DNA of 64,000 nt from Bimastos eiseni (Eukaryota; Annelida; Clitellata; Crassiclitellata; Lumbricidae). The notes beneath the pieces are model-generated. The model had not been told where the DNA came from, made no database searches, and saw nothing but the letters and a program-made list of their open reading frames with translations. The translations under genes were made by a program, and so were the position numbers. The stretch spans positions 30,315,234 to 30,379,233 of the forward strand of contig OY365810.1 in NCBI GenBank assembly GCA_959347315.1. Reading direction: 5' to 3'. This document shows, piece after piece, positions 11,041 through 22,749 of the stretch (positions are counted from its first letter, which is position 1; each line of letters starts with the position of its first letter).

Positions 11041-12690
11041 GTCTCATTGGCGATGATGTACCGTAGATGTTTATCGAAAGGCGGCGGGCTGTTAACCGTT
11101 TTCAACGCTACTCTACACTATCCCTGCACCAACGGAGCAGTAGCTGGGTTCCACAGGGATGTTTGGGTGTCGTGAGGTTAGGGAAGAGGCTGAATTTGAC
11201 TGGAGAGAACGGGTCGAAACACACCTGCGCTTTTCGCGCAGGTAACCGTCATAAACACGGGCGCTGCCATACGCCGTCCGTCGAGTTGATAGAGCTAATC
11301 TTGCCCAGAGGACACTACAAACAATATTAAAACAATCGATACGCTCGCTTGGTTGGTCCTCTGTGCTGCAGTCCGTCTGTCCGTCCGTCTGTGGGCAGCA
11401 GTCCCTCTGTCCAGCCCCTGTCCGTACGTACGGTTGGCCCTTTGTATAGCAGTCCGTCTGTCTCGCTGTCTGTCTGTCCATATGTGTGTCGAGCAGTTGC
11501 AATATCGTTTGTGTAAGATGCAATTGTTTCTTTGCTCTTTGTGGAAAGGTGGATGTTGGATGGTAGATGGTGTATGGGAGATGGTGGCACGGGGAAGGCA
11601 GATGGTGAGTGGTAGAGTGCGGAACATGGGAAGTTGATGGTAGGTAGTAGACAGACGGTGGAGTGTGGGTGGTAGATCGCTGATTTCCTGATGGTGTGTT
11701 TTATGCTTAGTAGTTTATCTACCATAACTGTGTGCATGATATGATCAGATCTAATTAGATTGCAAGTTGATCTATGTTGTGATCATCCTGGAGCTACCAA
11801 AGTCATCAGTTTTATTATGGTTTAAGGTACACTTAATATATCAATTGACGCAACTTAGTTGAACGAATACTCGATTATATTATGTGGTAATAGAAGTTCG
11901 TGAATGATGTCATTATTTGTGTCTCAATGCAATGGGTTTTCTCAAACTCTGTTTAAGCATACGTTGGTCAATGTTGCTTGTTAGCGCAAATGATGATGTT
12001 TTTGCTATGCTATGTAAATGTTAATCTTCAAAAGCCGACTTGTACACTGATGCTAAATAAATCATGCCCTCCGTAGCCTGGTTGCTCTGTTCAACCCGAT
12101 ACCAAAATCCTGGAGTTCAGATCGACGAGACAGGCCATTCAACCAAGTAATATGAGTCTCAACCACCTGTCTTGAATTGGTCTACTGAGATTCAGCTCAC
12201 AAAGAAAACATGCATTGTCTTTCCTCACAGCAGCAGGACGGTTGCTATGCCTACAGCTAAGTCAAAATTATGGACTTTTGTCTTTAGTTTTACCATCTGA
12301 CATTGGGACGAATGCTAAAGTAAAGGATACCGCATTCTTTGCGGAAGGACACCTCTGGTACCTTCAGTGTATTTCATTGTCTTCGGTGGATTCATCGAGC
12401 ACTGTTTGCTGTCGGAATTAATGATAATATTTTATATTAAGTCTCTATCCAGACACTTTTCCTTTTTCTGTATCAATGGTAATATACCTCTGGGTCCTAA
12501 AAATCAATTACCCTTTTATTTCCATTAAGCAACATCATTAATGCAATTGTAATTGTTATTACGACCATATATAAAGCGCCGTCGGTAGCAAGCTACTTCT
12601 ATGCATCCTTTACGTTACCCCTACACTTTCTATTGCATATTTTGCTTCTTCTCCATTCATCCCCTTTTGAATAAAACCTTTTGCCTTAAA
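11041..12690. other. no gene recognised; GTCTGTCC-type repeat at 11370-11480
   Basis: Imperfect GTCTGTCC/CAGTCCGTCTG units with longer spaced duplications (GCAGTCCGTCTGTC, GCAGTCCCTCTGTCC) lie at 11368-11478. The rest holds no gene I can support. Confidence 0.5.
12570..12620 (-). repeat. SINE/LINE tail fragment
   Basis: AATTGTTATTACGACC and ATATATAAAGCGCCG resemble the reverse complement of the GGCGCTATATAAA plus AATTAC tail seen at 28405-28445. A short and weak match. Confidence 0.3.
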
Positions 12691-12699
12691 CTGTTCCCT

Positions 12700-12930
12700 T
12701 ATGGTGTATATGTGTTTGTATGTGTGATGTATATATGTATGTATGCATGCATAGCCTATCTAAGTGTATATTCAATTTGAGTGCACATATGCATGATGGA
12801 TTCATGATGTATGTGTGTGTACAATGTATATAGGTCAATATATACATACAGTGCAAATGGATGTAAAATGTATGTTTGTAATTATGTAAGATGTATGTAT
12901 ATGTATAAGTATATATGTATGCATATGGTA
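12700..12930. repeat. degenerate TATG/TGTA repeat
   Basis: Scattered GTATATATGTATG-like units with interruptions; likely an old tetranucleotide array. Confidence 0.7.
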
Positions 12931-13239
12931 TGTACATAGTTAACTAGTTAAGTTATTTACGCTTTCTCTTAAACTCCAATATGCCAATTACCCCAACTGA
13001 TGCATGGCTACAAAATGAGTAAGGATGGACCCCTCCAGCAATTCCTTTATTGGCTCCTTTGGGGCTTCTTTTACTTCTCCCCATTGATCCTCCACTGATA
13101 TCTTTATTTTAGTTCCATCACTTTGTACATTGTTTTGGCTTTCATTATTATTACCGAAATTTGATACCGCCCTTCTTCCAACATCTTTTGCTCAGAAGTG
13201 CATACACATGCCTCGATGGCGCAATTGCAGTTAATGCAG

Positions 13240-13322
13240 AGCAATGGTGAGCGAAGGACTTGCTCAAGGTACCTACACAGTGACTCCCCGGACGAGGGTC
13301 GAACCCGCACACTCACCTTTCA
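13240..13322 (+). repeat. MIR/L2-like 3'-tail motif
   Basis: GGACTTGCTCAAGGTACCTA, ACACAGTGACTC and GGTCGAACCCGCACACTCAC run in the order known from MIR/L2-type repeats (CTTGCCCAAGGTCACACAGC, then GGATTCGAACCC). It is a single partial copy, so assignment is by pattern recall only. Confidence 0.4.
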
Positions 13323-13403
13323 TGTTATATTGGTTTGGAGTTGGCTATATATATGATTATGTATTTATGATGTTAAAAGATGTATGATGCATGTTCTGTA
13401 GTC

Positions 13404-13870
13404 TGTATGTATGTATGTATGTATGTATGTATGTATGTATGTATGTATGTATGTATGTATGTATGTATGTATGTATGTATGTATGTATGTATGTATGTAT
13501 GTATGTATGTATGTATGCATGTATGCATGTATGCATGTATGCATGTATGCATGTATGCATGTATGCATGCATGTATGCATGTATGCATGTATGCATGTAT
13601 GCATGTATGCATGTATGCATGTATGCATGTATGCATGTATGCATGTATGCATGTATGCATGTGTGCATGTGTGCATGTATGCATGTATGCATGTAAGCAT
13701 GTAAGCATGTATGCATGTATGCATGTATGCATGTATGCATGCATGCATGCATGCATGCATGCATGCATATGTATATGTATATGTATATGTATAAGTATGT
13801 ATATATGATGTATGTATCTGTGATGTATGTATCTGTGATGTATATATTTATACCTGAATACAAGATGTAT
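13404..13870. repeat. (GTAT)n, (GCATGTAT)n, (GCAT)n, (GTATAT)n nested array
   Basis: Left to right: GTAT perfect at about 13405-13515; the octamer GCATGTAT at about 13516-13735, with TGTG and TAAG variants; GCAT perfect at about 13736-13768; then GTATAT units. The order suggests that point change and re-expansion built new repeat types from one parent array. Long Cys/Met/Tyr/Val and Ile/His/Thr/Tyr frames here are artefacts. Confidence 0.95.
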
Positions 13871-14156
13871 GCATTTATGTATTGAGGATTTTTGTATGTA
13901 CGATGCATACATGTATGATCATACATGTTGTATGTTGCCTAGTCATGTATTATTGCCCACATGTGCTGATGGGATTGAATCTGTTTTGTTATATTGTAAA
14001 ACAGGAGATGAGACTAAATTAATCAGCTTAAATTTCAATTTGCTTAGAATGTGTTCATATTCTATAGGAGTGATAAAAAAAAAGTTTCTACTGATTTGGG
14101 TCCTGTTGAAATGAGCCCAGTAAAGATGTCGTCTATGGTATTAGGTTTCACTGAAT

Positions 14157-14215
14157 TGTATATATATATATATATATATATTCATGTATTGTATACATCT
14201 GCCAGTGCTGTATTC

Positions 14216-14249
<34 letters not shown>
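14157..14249. repeat. two (TA)n arrays
   Basis: TA arrays at 14157-14181 and 14218-14249 separated by about 36 unique bases. Confidence 0.9.
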
Positions 14250-14252
<3 letters not shown>

Positions 14253-14631
14253 ATTTGCCTATTGTACTTTGCTCTGTTTATGTTGTCATTTATTCAATTC
14301 TTCTTTTGATGTCACATTATTTCTGACTATTTCATGGAGGAAGCTACAGAATGAGTGCTTTTAATTGGCTTCCGTGTAACGATTAATTATCGATGTTATA
14401 TGTTTATTTATGCATGTCTAATTTTATTAGAGTATTATTTTAGTCATGCTCGGTCAAATTCCAGTTGGTCTCTTTTATGTATGTTTGTCTTTTTGTAAGT
14501 TTGTATTTGTGTATGTTTGTCTGTATGTATGTATGTATGTTTGTCTGTATGTATGTTCATATGTATGTGCTTATTTGTATTTCTTATGCCGGTTTCTTCT
14601 GATGATTTGACTGAGCAATTGCTTCACCTTT

Positions 14632-14635
14632 ATTA

Positions 14636-14684
<49 letters not shown>

Positions 14685-14685
14685 A
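14632..14685. repeat. (TTA)n/(TCATTA)n microsatellite
   Basis: TTA triplets pass into TCATTA hexamers and back. Confidence 0.9.
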
Positions 14686-14689
14686 TGAA

Positions 14690-16250
14690 GTTGTAAATAT
14701 TTAGATAATCTAACATAGTAGACCTTTAAACGGAGGTGAAACTATCTCATCCATTGCACTGGTATCACTTCTTCCTTCATTTTGCTCTCTATTGCATTCG
14801 TATATACATCAAAACTCATGAATTGAACAATATGTCTGCCACTATTATTATTATTATTACAAGATACACATATATTTGCACACACACCAGACATACAAAT
14901 ATATATATATACAGACACGTTTGTGGTTTTGTTTTCTTATTGGCATCTGTACTGATATTGGGCAATGCATAATAGGTGAAGTAGACACCAATTACTATTC
15001 TCTTCAGACAACCATCTTTAGGACTTGACAGTGCTACTGGTTGTTAGTGAATTAGCATTAATTACTGATTATAACCATTCATTGTACCGCTCAACAGACT
15101 GCATGCTCAGACTTCTGCATATATGTATGTACGCCAACTCATTAAGAACACAAATGGCTTGAAGCGATATACATATAGCGTGTAGTGCTGAGGTAATGAT
15201 ATACGACTGAACTATATTTGGAGTTCATGACCTAGGTTTCCGTCTATAAGAAAGGGAAAGGGTTATATCCAGTCGAAGATAGCAAGTCACCCCTTTCTTT
15301 CCATGTAATGCTTGCGTGTGAAATGTACTGAACTTTTAATTCCGCAGTGGCAGACATATTGTTCAATTCAGGAGTTTTGTAGAGAGCAAAATGAAGGAAA
15401 AGAGTGATTATCAGTGCAATGGATGAAATAGTTTTACCTCTGTTTGAAGGTCTACCATGTTAGAACTATCTAAATATTTACAACTTCATATTTTGCCACT
15501 TGTTAATAGAAGCTGCAAGCAAACAATCACCACTGATCAAGTTTTTGCAAGATTAGGACTGAACATCAGAAAGGAAGTTTTGAAGCTAGCAGTTGTTGTG
15601 CAATTTAGGCTCAATAATCTACTTATTAAAAAGTCAAGGTCTGGAGCTTGCAAAATGCCTGTGTAACTTCGTTGGATAGTGATATTCATAAAATAATTAT
15701 TTTTTATTCATAGAATAATTATTTTTTCCTTGCTTGGGAGAGAGTATTCCATGGGAGTAGTATTGTTAGTTGGCAACACAGCCAATGCTACAGAATTACG
15801 CCTGAGTGTGACTCCTATGACTCTTCAGGAGAGGGTATAGGCAGGACTGGAGGGGCCTGGAGGGTGAATGGAGGAGGGAGGACAGGAGAGAGGAATGGAG
15901 CTAGGGTAACTGGAGGGTAAAATGAAGGGGATTTGATGCATTGGGTGATTTTCTGGTTTCTTTCTGCTTATGTCTGAAAGAGGTAATACATAATCCATTC
16001 CCATCCATGGCTATTAGACTATATATTTGCAACCTAGATGTAGACAAGGTAAGGTACAATGTAACTTGTCAGTTATATATATTATATAAATATTTGTTAC
16101 AGGTATTTGAGTATATGCTTTGTGTATATATATATAGATATATATATGTTTGTGTATATGCATATATTTATATAAGCCGATTTTGTTTTAAAACTACGTG
16201 CACATTATATGGCATTCATGTATATTGTATAATTTTTATGTGTACATGTA
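14690..16250. other. no gene recognised
   Basis: Holds a direct repeat of ATAATTATTTTTT near 15690-15727 and a TA-rich stretch at 16120-16170. No supported gene. Confidence 0.5.
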
Positions 16251-16257
16251 TTATTAT

Positions 16258-16335
16258 GCCTGTGTGTTTGTGTTTGTGTGTGTGTGCGCGTGCGCGTGCG
16301 TGCGTGTGTGTGTCTGTGTTTGTGTGTTTGTGAGT
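16258..16335. repeat. (GT)n/(GC)n microsatellite
   Basis: TGTGTG with GCGCGTGCGCGTGCGTGCG in the middle. Alternating purine-pyrimidine sequence of this kind can adopt Z-DNA. Confidence 0.9.
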
Positions 16336-16800
16336 TATGGTGGGATTTATTCGCCGGTGCCCGTCTGGGAGATGCCACCAACTGTGTCGTATTGTGTGGC
16401 ATTAATTGCAACGGAAGCTGGTCATTCATGAGGAATTTTTCTCCCTCAGGTTGTGTGATGTAATTCTTGATTTGCCCCCCAGACGTCGGATAAAGGAAAC
16501 CTGACAGTCAATATATATGTAATACTGAAGCCTTTCATTACGAGAATAACCAAGGATCGACAAATGACGAAGAGACACACTGAACGTGTCTTTTGGTCCT
16601 GAAAAGTCTTATTTTGCAAAGGCCATGTGTAGCGGGGCACATGTAATAAACTAAAGACTCTGTGAATAGAATTCTCTAAAGTAAATCTAATGACTTGTCT
16701 TTGGTGCTTCTAGTTAATCTTGTGCAGCTTTGTTCATTTATGCAGTTAACTTGTTGATTCATATTGATTATTGACTCTTTATGATAATATTAATGACGAT

Positions 16801-16965
<165 letters not shown>

Positions 16966-17157
16966 CGAGGACGATGACGAGGACGGCGCCGCGACGGCGA
17001 CGACGATGGTAATAATGAGAACGATGATAATGATGATAATGAATATAGTGATGATAATGATAATAATAAACCACCTGATTAATTATTTCTACCTCATGTA
17101 AAAAATAATTATAATTCTCACTTAATCGTAAATGGTCACTGAAAATGCCCCACAATA

Positions 17158-17490
17158 GGTGTCAAAAGCATTTTCACGTCTGGTTCGTTTAGGAATGGTC
17201 ATTCATGTCTTGTCCCACTAAGATCGCATTTTCAACCTTAGTTACACAATGAGCACATTTCCCTAGTAGATGTGTGAGCACGTATTGGTCTGCAATTCGA
17301 CCCTATAGAGTGCGAGTTCATTTCGAGTGGCGCTGCAGAAGTTTCAAATTTCAAGAACATATTCTACCCCTTGACCCGTTTTAAGAACAGGTTCACGCCA
17401 AATGCGACTGGTTTTCGATTGACATAAGACGTGAAAATGTTCTCACAGTGGGACTGGACGTGAAAATGCTCTCATAGTGGTACCGGGTGT
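17158..17490. mobile_element. foldback MITE-like segment
   Basis: GCATTTTCACGTCTGGTTC at the left (from about 17169) is matched in inverted form by two tandem 30-base units at the right: GACGTGAAAATGTTCTCACA and GGACGTGAAAATGCTCTCAT (17427-17486). The core is non-coding. This fits a MITE with subterminal repeats, but I could not find a target-site duplication. Confidence 0.4.
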
Positions 17491-17499
17491 TGCACTCGT

Positions 17500-18280
17500 G
17501 GTGTGATTTCCTCAAATACTTAGCGGCATTATTGTGGCTTTATTTTTACTTAGTCCCTCAATGCTGTATTGGTCATTCGTTAGGGTATGCTTATTCCATT
17601 GCAGTTTCGCTTATGTCGTGATTTATAATTCTGCCAAATCAAACGGGAAGTTTGTGTTTCAATTGGTTGCCTCTTATACTAATAGAAGACGAAGTTCCTG
17701 GTTAGCAGGTCTTTGTATGATTGAAATCACTTGACGTGCTCATTGCTTACTGGACCTTGTCGCCTATTATGACTCCTATTCATTTCCCCTGAATAGACTA
17801 AAGCTTTTCTGCCAGTTGGACTAATTCAAACTGGTCTGGAATAATTATTTGTGTCTTTTTCGGATTACGTGGAATAAGGTTATTATCGGTTACATTTATT
17901 TGATTCAGTTATTTCACTTTATTATTGCAGTGTTTCTCAAAGGGGTTGTCGCGGCATAAACAGTGTCGTTTACGTTTTGCGTTCTATAGTAGCGCCTCTT
18001 CTTGACAATGCTTGTTCAACTTTTGCTGCCAGACATTGTGATGATAAAACTACAGATTATCACTAATGAGGTCGGCCCATAAGCCATAACTATATTGAAG
18101 GCAATAGTAGTGTAGATATAGTGGCAGCACTGAGGTTGAAATACATGGACGTTATTCGTCATTTCGACGAAGAACTAATGTGAAGAAAAATAACTGAAAT
18201 TGATACATGGTTCCATTAACTGAGCGACTTTGAGTACTGATTGCGTACGATTACGGTAAGTCCCTTCCTCTGACAAAAGA
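17500..18280. other. no gene recognised
   Basis: No convincing coding frame. An hAT-terminus-like CAGTGTTTCTCAAAGGGG lies near 17930 without a partner I can see. Confidence 0.45.
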
Positions 18281-18286
18281 TTCGTA

Positions 18287-18372
18287 ATCATAAATATAAA
18301 CCTCAAGCTTCTAGAGCGCCACTTAACAGCCCAGGGCATCATCAGCTCATTCACGTATTTACAAACCAAAAG
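18287..18372 (-). repeat. L2/CR1-like LINE 3'-tail copy
   Basis: AATATAAACCTCAAGCTTC, AGAGCGCCACTTAACAGCCC and CATCAGCTCATTCACG match, with divergence, the reverse-strand tail at 61741-61815. Confidence 0.6.
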
Positions 18373-18734
18373 CTTTATTGGTATCTGACAATCAAACAGA
18401 AAAGCAGAACATAAGGGCATTGACATATTGACAGAAACCTGTTAAAAGTTGGCTATAGGGAAAGAAACAACTCATGAGGGACACATGTCCCTCTATCAGA
18501 GAAATCCCTTAACCTCTACGGAACTCGTTCACTAGGGAAAGCTGTCGGTGCGTAAATGTAATCGTAAAACTTAGCTGGTTAATTAGAGTGTTACTAAAGA
18601 TAGGTTGTCAGACTCAATAAATGTCCATGGCATGACAGTATTCCAGAATTTCAGTATCAAGGTATTGATATTGGGTAAGCAACGCATATCTTTCGGTCAA
18701 TCATTATTTCGTTTCCTAAGTTACTCGGGAGTGT

Positions 18735-19155
18735 GGCCACAGAATTTCTTGCAGACCAGCAGGGTTCCGTTAAAGTAGAAACCAAATGCAATGACGCTGT
18801 TAAGACCAAACCATTGGCCTACCTATCCAAAATCATACTCATGAGAGTCCTGATAAATAGCAGAATGCAGTCTAGTGCAAAAGCAAATTACTGTTTTGGA
18901 GAGGACCAAAATGGTTTCAGAAGGGCAGAGGCAAAAGAGGTGTAATTAGAGCAGTGTGGGTGTTAGCGGAAAGAAGTCTACTACAAGACATCTACATGCT
19001 TTGTGGATTACGAAAAAGCGTTTGATAGAGTGGATTGGAAGAAATTAATGCATGCACTGAGAAATATACGATTGGATTGGAAAGACAGAAGTCTCATGGG
19101 AAATCAATATATTGAACAGAAAATAAAAATAAAAATAGATGGAGCATTTTGATTT
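18735..19155 (+). pseudogene. RTE-like LINE reverse transcriptase fragment
   Basis: The plus strand reads KIILMRVLINSRMQS and GEDQNGFRRAEAKEV, then after frame changes FVDYEKAFDRVDWKKLMHAL and QKIKIKIDGA. These are reverse-transcriptase blocks of the RTE-type endonuclease/RT LINEs (EEQNGFRxGRGTRDAI; FVDYEKAFDRVDW). The element is truncated at both ends and frameshifted. It belongs to a different lineage from the copy at 49918-51400. Confidence 0.7.
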
Positions 19156-19159
19156 TAAC

Positions 19160-19635
19160 TCGTCTGAATAGGTTTTCAGTTGTATATTTATTATAAATCT
19201 GAAAGTCTCTAAGTCGAGTAGGGCCTACATGTAGTTTTTTTCTAATAAAAGTCAGTTACATGCCTGCATATATTTGAACAGATTGAATGCGATCATTATT
19301 TAATTTCGTTGAGTGGCATTGGATATTTTGTTTTATATGACCATACCTTGTGTGAAAAACTCTTACTGCTAGATTGCACCATCAGACCAGTTTTCCTTCG
19401 AAACAACGCCAGTCGGATTATGTTTTGACTGGAAGCTGAACTTGGTGCATAGGCGCCCTGCTGATTTAATTTACTTTACATGACCTTAATCTGCTCTTCC
19501 TGGGACCTGATTACATCGCGTGGATTAACCATAGCTCACTGTCGAGAGTTTTCAATGATGATTCTATGTCATAATCGCGCCAATATTATATATCTAGTCT
19601 TAGAGAGCATCATCTCTCGCTGCACATTCCTAGTT
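19160..19635. other. no gene recognised
   Basis: Unique-looking sequence without a supported frame. Confidence 0.5.
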
Positions 19636-19639
19636 GCTG

Positions 19640-19933
19640 TCTATTTATTTATCTGTTTGTCTGTGTCTGTCTGTCTGTTTGGTTGTGTGTCTGCATACAT
19701 GAATGTATGAATGAACGAATGAATAAGCGAATGCATGAATGAATGAATGTTTGTATGTAGGCATGCATGCGCGCGTGTATGTTTGCATGTATGTAGGTCT
19801 TATGTGCACAACATGCATGCATCATACATTACTCCGTCTGTCTGTGTCTGCTTGTTTGTCCTTCTGTCTGTCTTCTCTTTGAGTATTCCTTCGCCTTCCT
19901 CTCCCTCTCTCCGTCTCCCTCTCCTCTCCATAT

Positions 19934-20014
<81 letters not shown>

Positions 20015-20130
20015 TCTCTCTCTCTGTCTGTCTGTCTCTCTCTGTCTGTCTCTCTCTCTCTCTGTCTCTCTCTCTCTATCTGTCTCTCTCTCTCTCTGTC
20101 TCTCTCTCTCTGTCTCTCTCTCTCTCTCTG

Positions 20131-20161
<31 letters not shown>

Positions 20162-20230
20162 GTCTCTCTCTGTCTCTCTCTCTCTCTCTCTGTCGCTCTC
20201 TCTCTCTCTCTGTCTCTCTCTCCCTCTTAT
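19640..20230. repeat. compound microsatellite: (TGTC)n, (GAAT)n, (TA)n, (TCTC/TCTG)n
   Basis: TCTG runs lie near 19650-19680 and 19830-19870, a short (GAAT)n at 19700-19748, a perfect (TA)n of about 37 units at 19937-20011, then 210 bases of TCTCTCTG-type pyrimidine repeat (20012-20225). Open frames on both strands across this are artefacts. Confidence 0.95.
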
Positions 20231-20343
20231 GCGTAATAGACATGCGATACAAATAACTCCTTCTATCCTCGGAATAATAATCCTCGTTTTCTCGGGAAAG
20301 GCAGTATATGATTGTATATCGAATGAAACCATAATTATCTTAA

Positions 20344-21625
20344 ACTAGCTGTGGTACACGACGTTGCCCGGATTGAGGCAGGTTTTGGCTCTGGATAGCA
20401 GGAAGACGGCGGCCGCGGGTTCACCAACCCCTCTACTGGGTGTCCCAGGTGTTTCCCGAGCGAACGGCGAAGGTTTCGAGTGAATAGGAATAAAAGTGTG
20501 CAAATGCATAAACGGACAGACAGACACACAGAATCAAGATATGCATGTATCTTCAACTTTTCCTCCTCTTCCTATTCTCCAATGTTCATCCATACTCACC
20601 TTCCTCCCTTCTACTTCTTCTGATTCCTGGCATAGTCTCTTCCCACCACTTCATTACATTTCATTCACCTTTCCTCAATCTAATCCCTCATCTTCATCTC
20701 CAATTCCTCTTCTCTTTCTCTATCTTCTCTTATTTCTATTCACCCATTTTGTTCTCACACTCACCTCTTCCCAACTTTCACCCTTTCCTCCTACTTCTCA
20801 CCCTATCCTAATCGCTTCCTCCTCCCACTCCATCCTCCTTTTCACAGTCATCACCCTCTTCTCCACTTCATCATGCATTCATCGTCTACCTCCCAATTCT
20901 CGTACTCTATAATCCTTCCCTACGACTTCCTCCTTCTCCTCCTCCTCTTCTTCCTTCTCAACAATCTTGCGTTCTCTGTCCTAGCCCTCTTCGTCATCCT
21001 AACACTTCCTCTTCCCCTGATAGCCCGAATCTTCTGCATTCCTATCAACTCTAGCTGGGGCACTTGGCGTTCACCCGGGTTGAGACATATTTTGGCCCTG
21101 GAGAGGAGGAAGACTGAGGCTTTCCCCGAGCGAACGGCGAAGGTTTCGAGTAAATAGGTCTAAAAGTGTGCAAATGCGTACAAAATACATACCCTTCTGA
21201 GCGACTGTCCCACATTGTCCATTCATTCCCCGATCAAACGGCGAAGGCTTAGAGTCAATAGCTGTAAAAGTATCCAAATGTGTACAAAGTACAAGCCCAA
21301 ATGAGCGACTCTGCAAACGTATATCTCCCGAACAAAGGGTGTGGCAAAGAGATATGACATGCAGGTGTTTCGGCGAGACAATCCTGGCGACTGAGAAGGA
21401 AACTTTCCTTGGGGGGGGGGTCCTGCTCGAGACAGGTTTTTGGCCCTGGAGATTAGGAAGATGGCGGACGCGGGTTTCACGAACCCCTCTACTGCGTGTG
21501 TTAGGTGTTCCCCGAGCCAACGGTGAAGGTTTCGAGTGAATAGCTCTAAAACTGTGCAAATGCATCCCCGGACATAGACACACAGACAGACAGACAGAGA
21601 GAGTTGTCTCTTTATTTATATAGAT
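20344..21625. mobile_element. dispersed repeat made of related modules
   Basis: A module containing CGAGCGAACGGCGAAGGTTT, CGAGTGAATAGG and AAAAGTGTGCAAATGC occurs at 20455-20510, 21128-21180, in diverged form at 21228-21285, and again at 21508-21565. Three are preceded by a TTTTGGCCCTGGAGA-like block. The segment begins AACTAGCTGTGGTACACGAC and ends AGACAGACAGAGAGAGTTGT then CTCTTTATTTATATAGAT. That ending resembles retrotransposon 3' ends in invertebrates, but I cannot name the family. A pyrimidine-rich block splits it. Confidence 0.5.
20545..21030. repeat. polypyrimidine tract
   Basis: About 480 bases dominated by C and T on the plus strand (TTCCTCCTCTTCC, TCCTTCTCCTCCTCCTC). The Leu/Ser/Phe/Pro-rich open frames are compositional. 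It sits between two modules of the surrounding repeat. Confidence 0.75.
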
Positions 21626-21848
21626 GATAAATAAAGTAAATTTTATCCTGTCTGAAAATCTGCATATTTGGGATGTTTGTATAAGTGCAGTTGGTGATAT
21701 CTTGCGTAGGATGTTTGGTACATTGAGCTAGATACAACGATGTTAACATAAATTTTCGTACAATGCATGTGGGTGTTTGTAGATATATGTTGGCGTGTTG
21801 GTTTGCGTGTAGGTTAGTGTATATGTAGGTGTATGTTGGGGTGTGTTG

Positions 21849-21851
<3 letters not shown>

Positions 21852-21894
<43 letters not shown>

Positions 21895-22048
21895 ATACAT
21901 TGTGTTTGAACATATGCGTATAATAGCAACGTACATATGTGTATAATATACATTGTATATAATTATGTGTTACCTACTGGCTACCTGCAATGTCTATATA
22001 TAAATATATATATATGTATATATAAATATTTATATATATTTATATATA
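21852..22048. repeat. (GT)n and TATATAAATAT-rich stretch
   Basis: A perfect (GT)n at 21852-21892 and an AT-rich TATATAAATATATAT stretch at 21995-22048. Confidence 0.9.
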
Positions 22049-22439
22049 GGTTCTATGCAGTGGGGGTGGAATAGAAAGGTTTGTTTGTTGTTTTGTTCGG
22101 CGTGCTGAATCTGTCCGTCCATCCGTCCATCCGTCCATCCGTCTGTTCGTTTGTGCTGGCGTTGTTTCAGCCTCCATTGGAAATCTAAGCGCATTACGGC
22201 GCTTAATAATCCCGGATCTCGTCATCAGTATGGCTTTTATCTTGTAAAGCTGACGCCGCCAAAGCATAAGCTTCCTTCCTCCTCCCCTACCACGCAGGCC
22301 ACCACCGTGCCGTGCGCACCCACCCCTGCAACAGACGCCCCATCCATCCATCTCCTCCCTCTCTCTCTCTCTCTCTCTCTTCCTCGTCTGTTCTGCCCGC
22401 TGCCTGTTGGCGACACGTTGAGACACGCCCGAAGTTTCG

Positions 22440-22740
22440 AAACGGTTGCCTAGACAACGAGGTACGCAACCGATTGGCCGGAAAAGCCGAGCCATTTCCT
22501 TAATTCGTTCTGCCTCCCGTCGCCCGAGAGATAGGAAGACACGACGACGACGTGGTATCTCTGTCATCCGGGGATGATACCATACGTTGCAACGGCGTCC
22601 TCTCCAGTCAGTTGTTGTCATTAGCAACGACCGTGCCAACAGCATGTTCGGTTGCCAATGGCGACTGAGGCTGGTTGTCACTGGGGACTGGTTGCTAAGT
22701 TGGAGCTGCGACGAGAGGACGGTTGGAAACCGTGAATAAG
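22440..22740. promoter_or_regulatory. cluster of X-box-like (RFX) sites
   Basis: Three imperfect palindromes of the GTNRCC-N(0-3)-RGYAAC type: GTTGCCTAGACAAC (22445-22458), GTTGTCATTAGCAAC (22614-22628) and GTTGCCAATGGCGAC (22651-22665). Further GTTGTCACTGG and TGGTTGCTAAG half-sites lie at 22675-22700. The segment is CpG-richer than its surroundings. RFX factors bind such sites in promoters of cilia genes, but no gene can be tied to this one. Confidence 0.4.
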
Positions 22741-22749
22741 GTTGCAATC

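Noticed and set aside
13357..13926. Open frames of up to 189 residues on both strands
   Set aside because: Products of the GTAT/GCAT microsatellite.
17927..17960. hAT-like terminus CAGTGTTTCTCAAAGGGG
   Set aside because: No inverted partner or 8-bp duplication found within 2 kb, so the boundary cannot be supported.
19747..20332. Ser/Leu-rich and Arg/Glu-rich frames of about 168 residues
   Set aside because: The pyrimidine repeat (TCTC/TCTG)n read on the two strands.
22040..22747. 235-residue minus-strand frame
   Set aside because: Spans an AGAG/GAGA run and the X-box-rich segment. Arg/Gly-rich without domain structure, and judged compositional.
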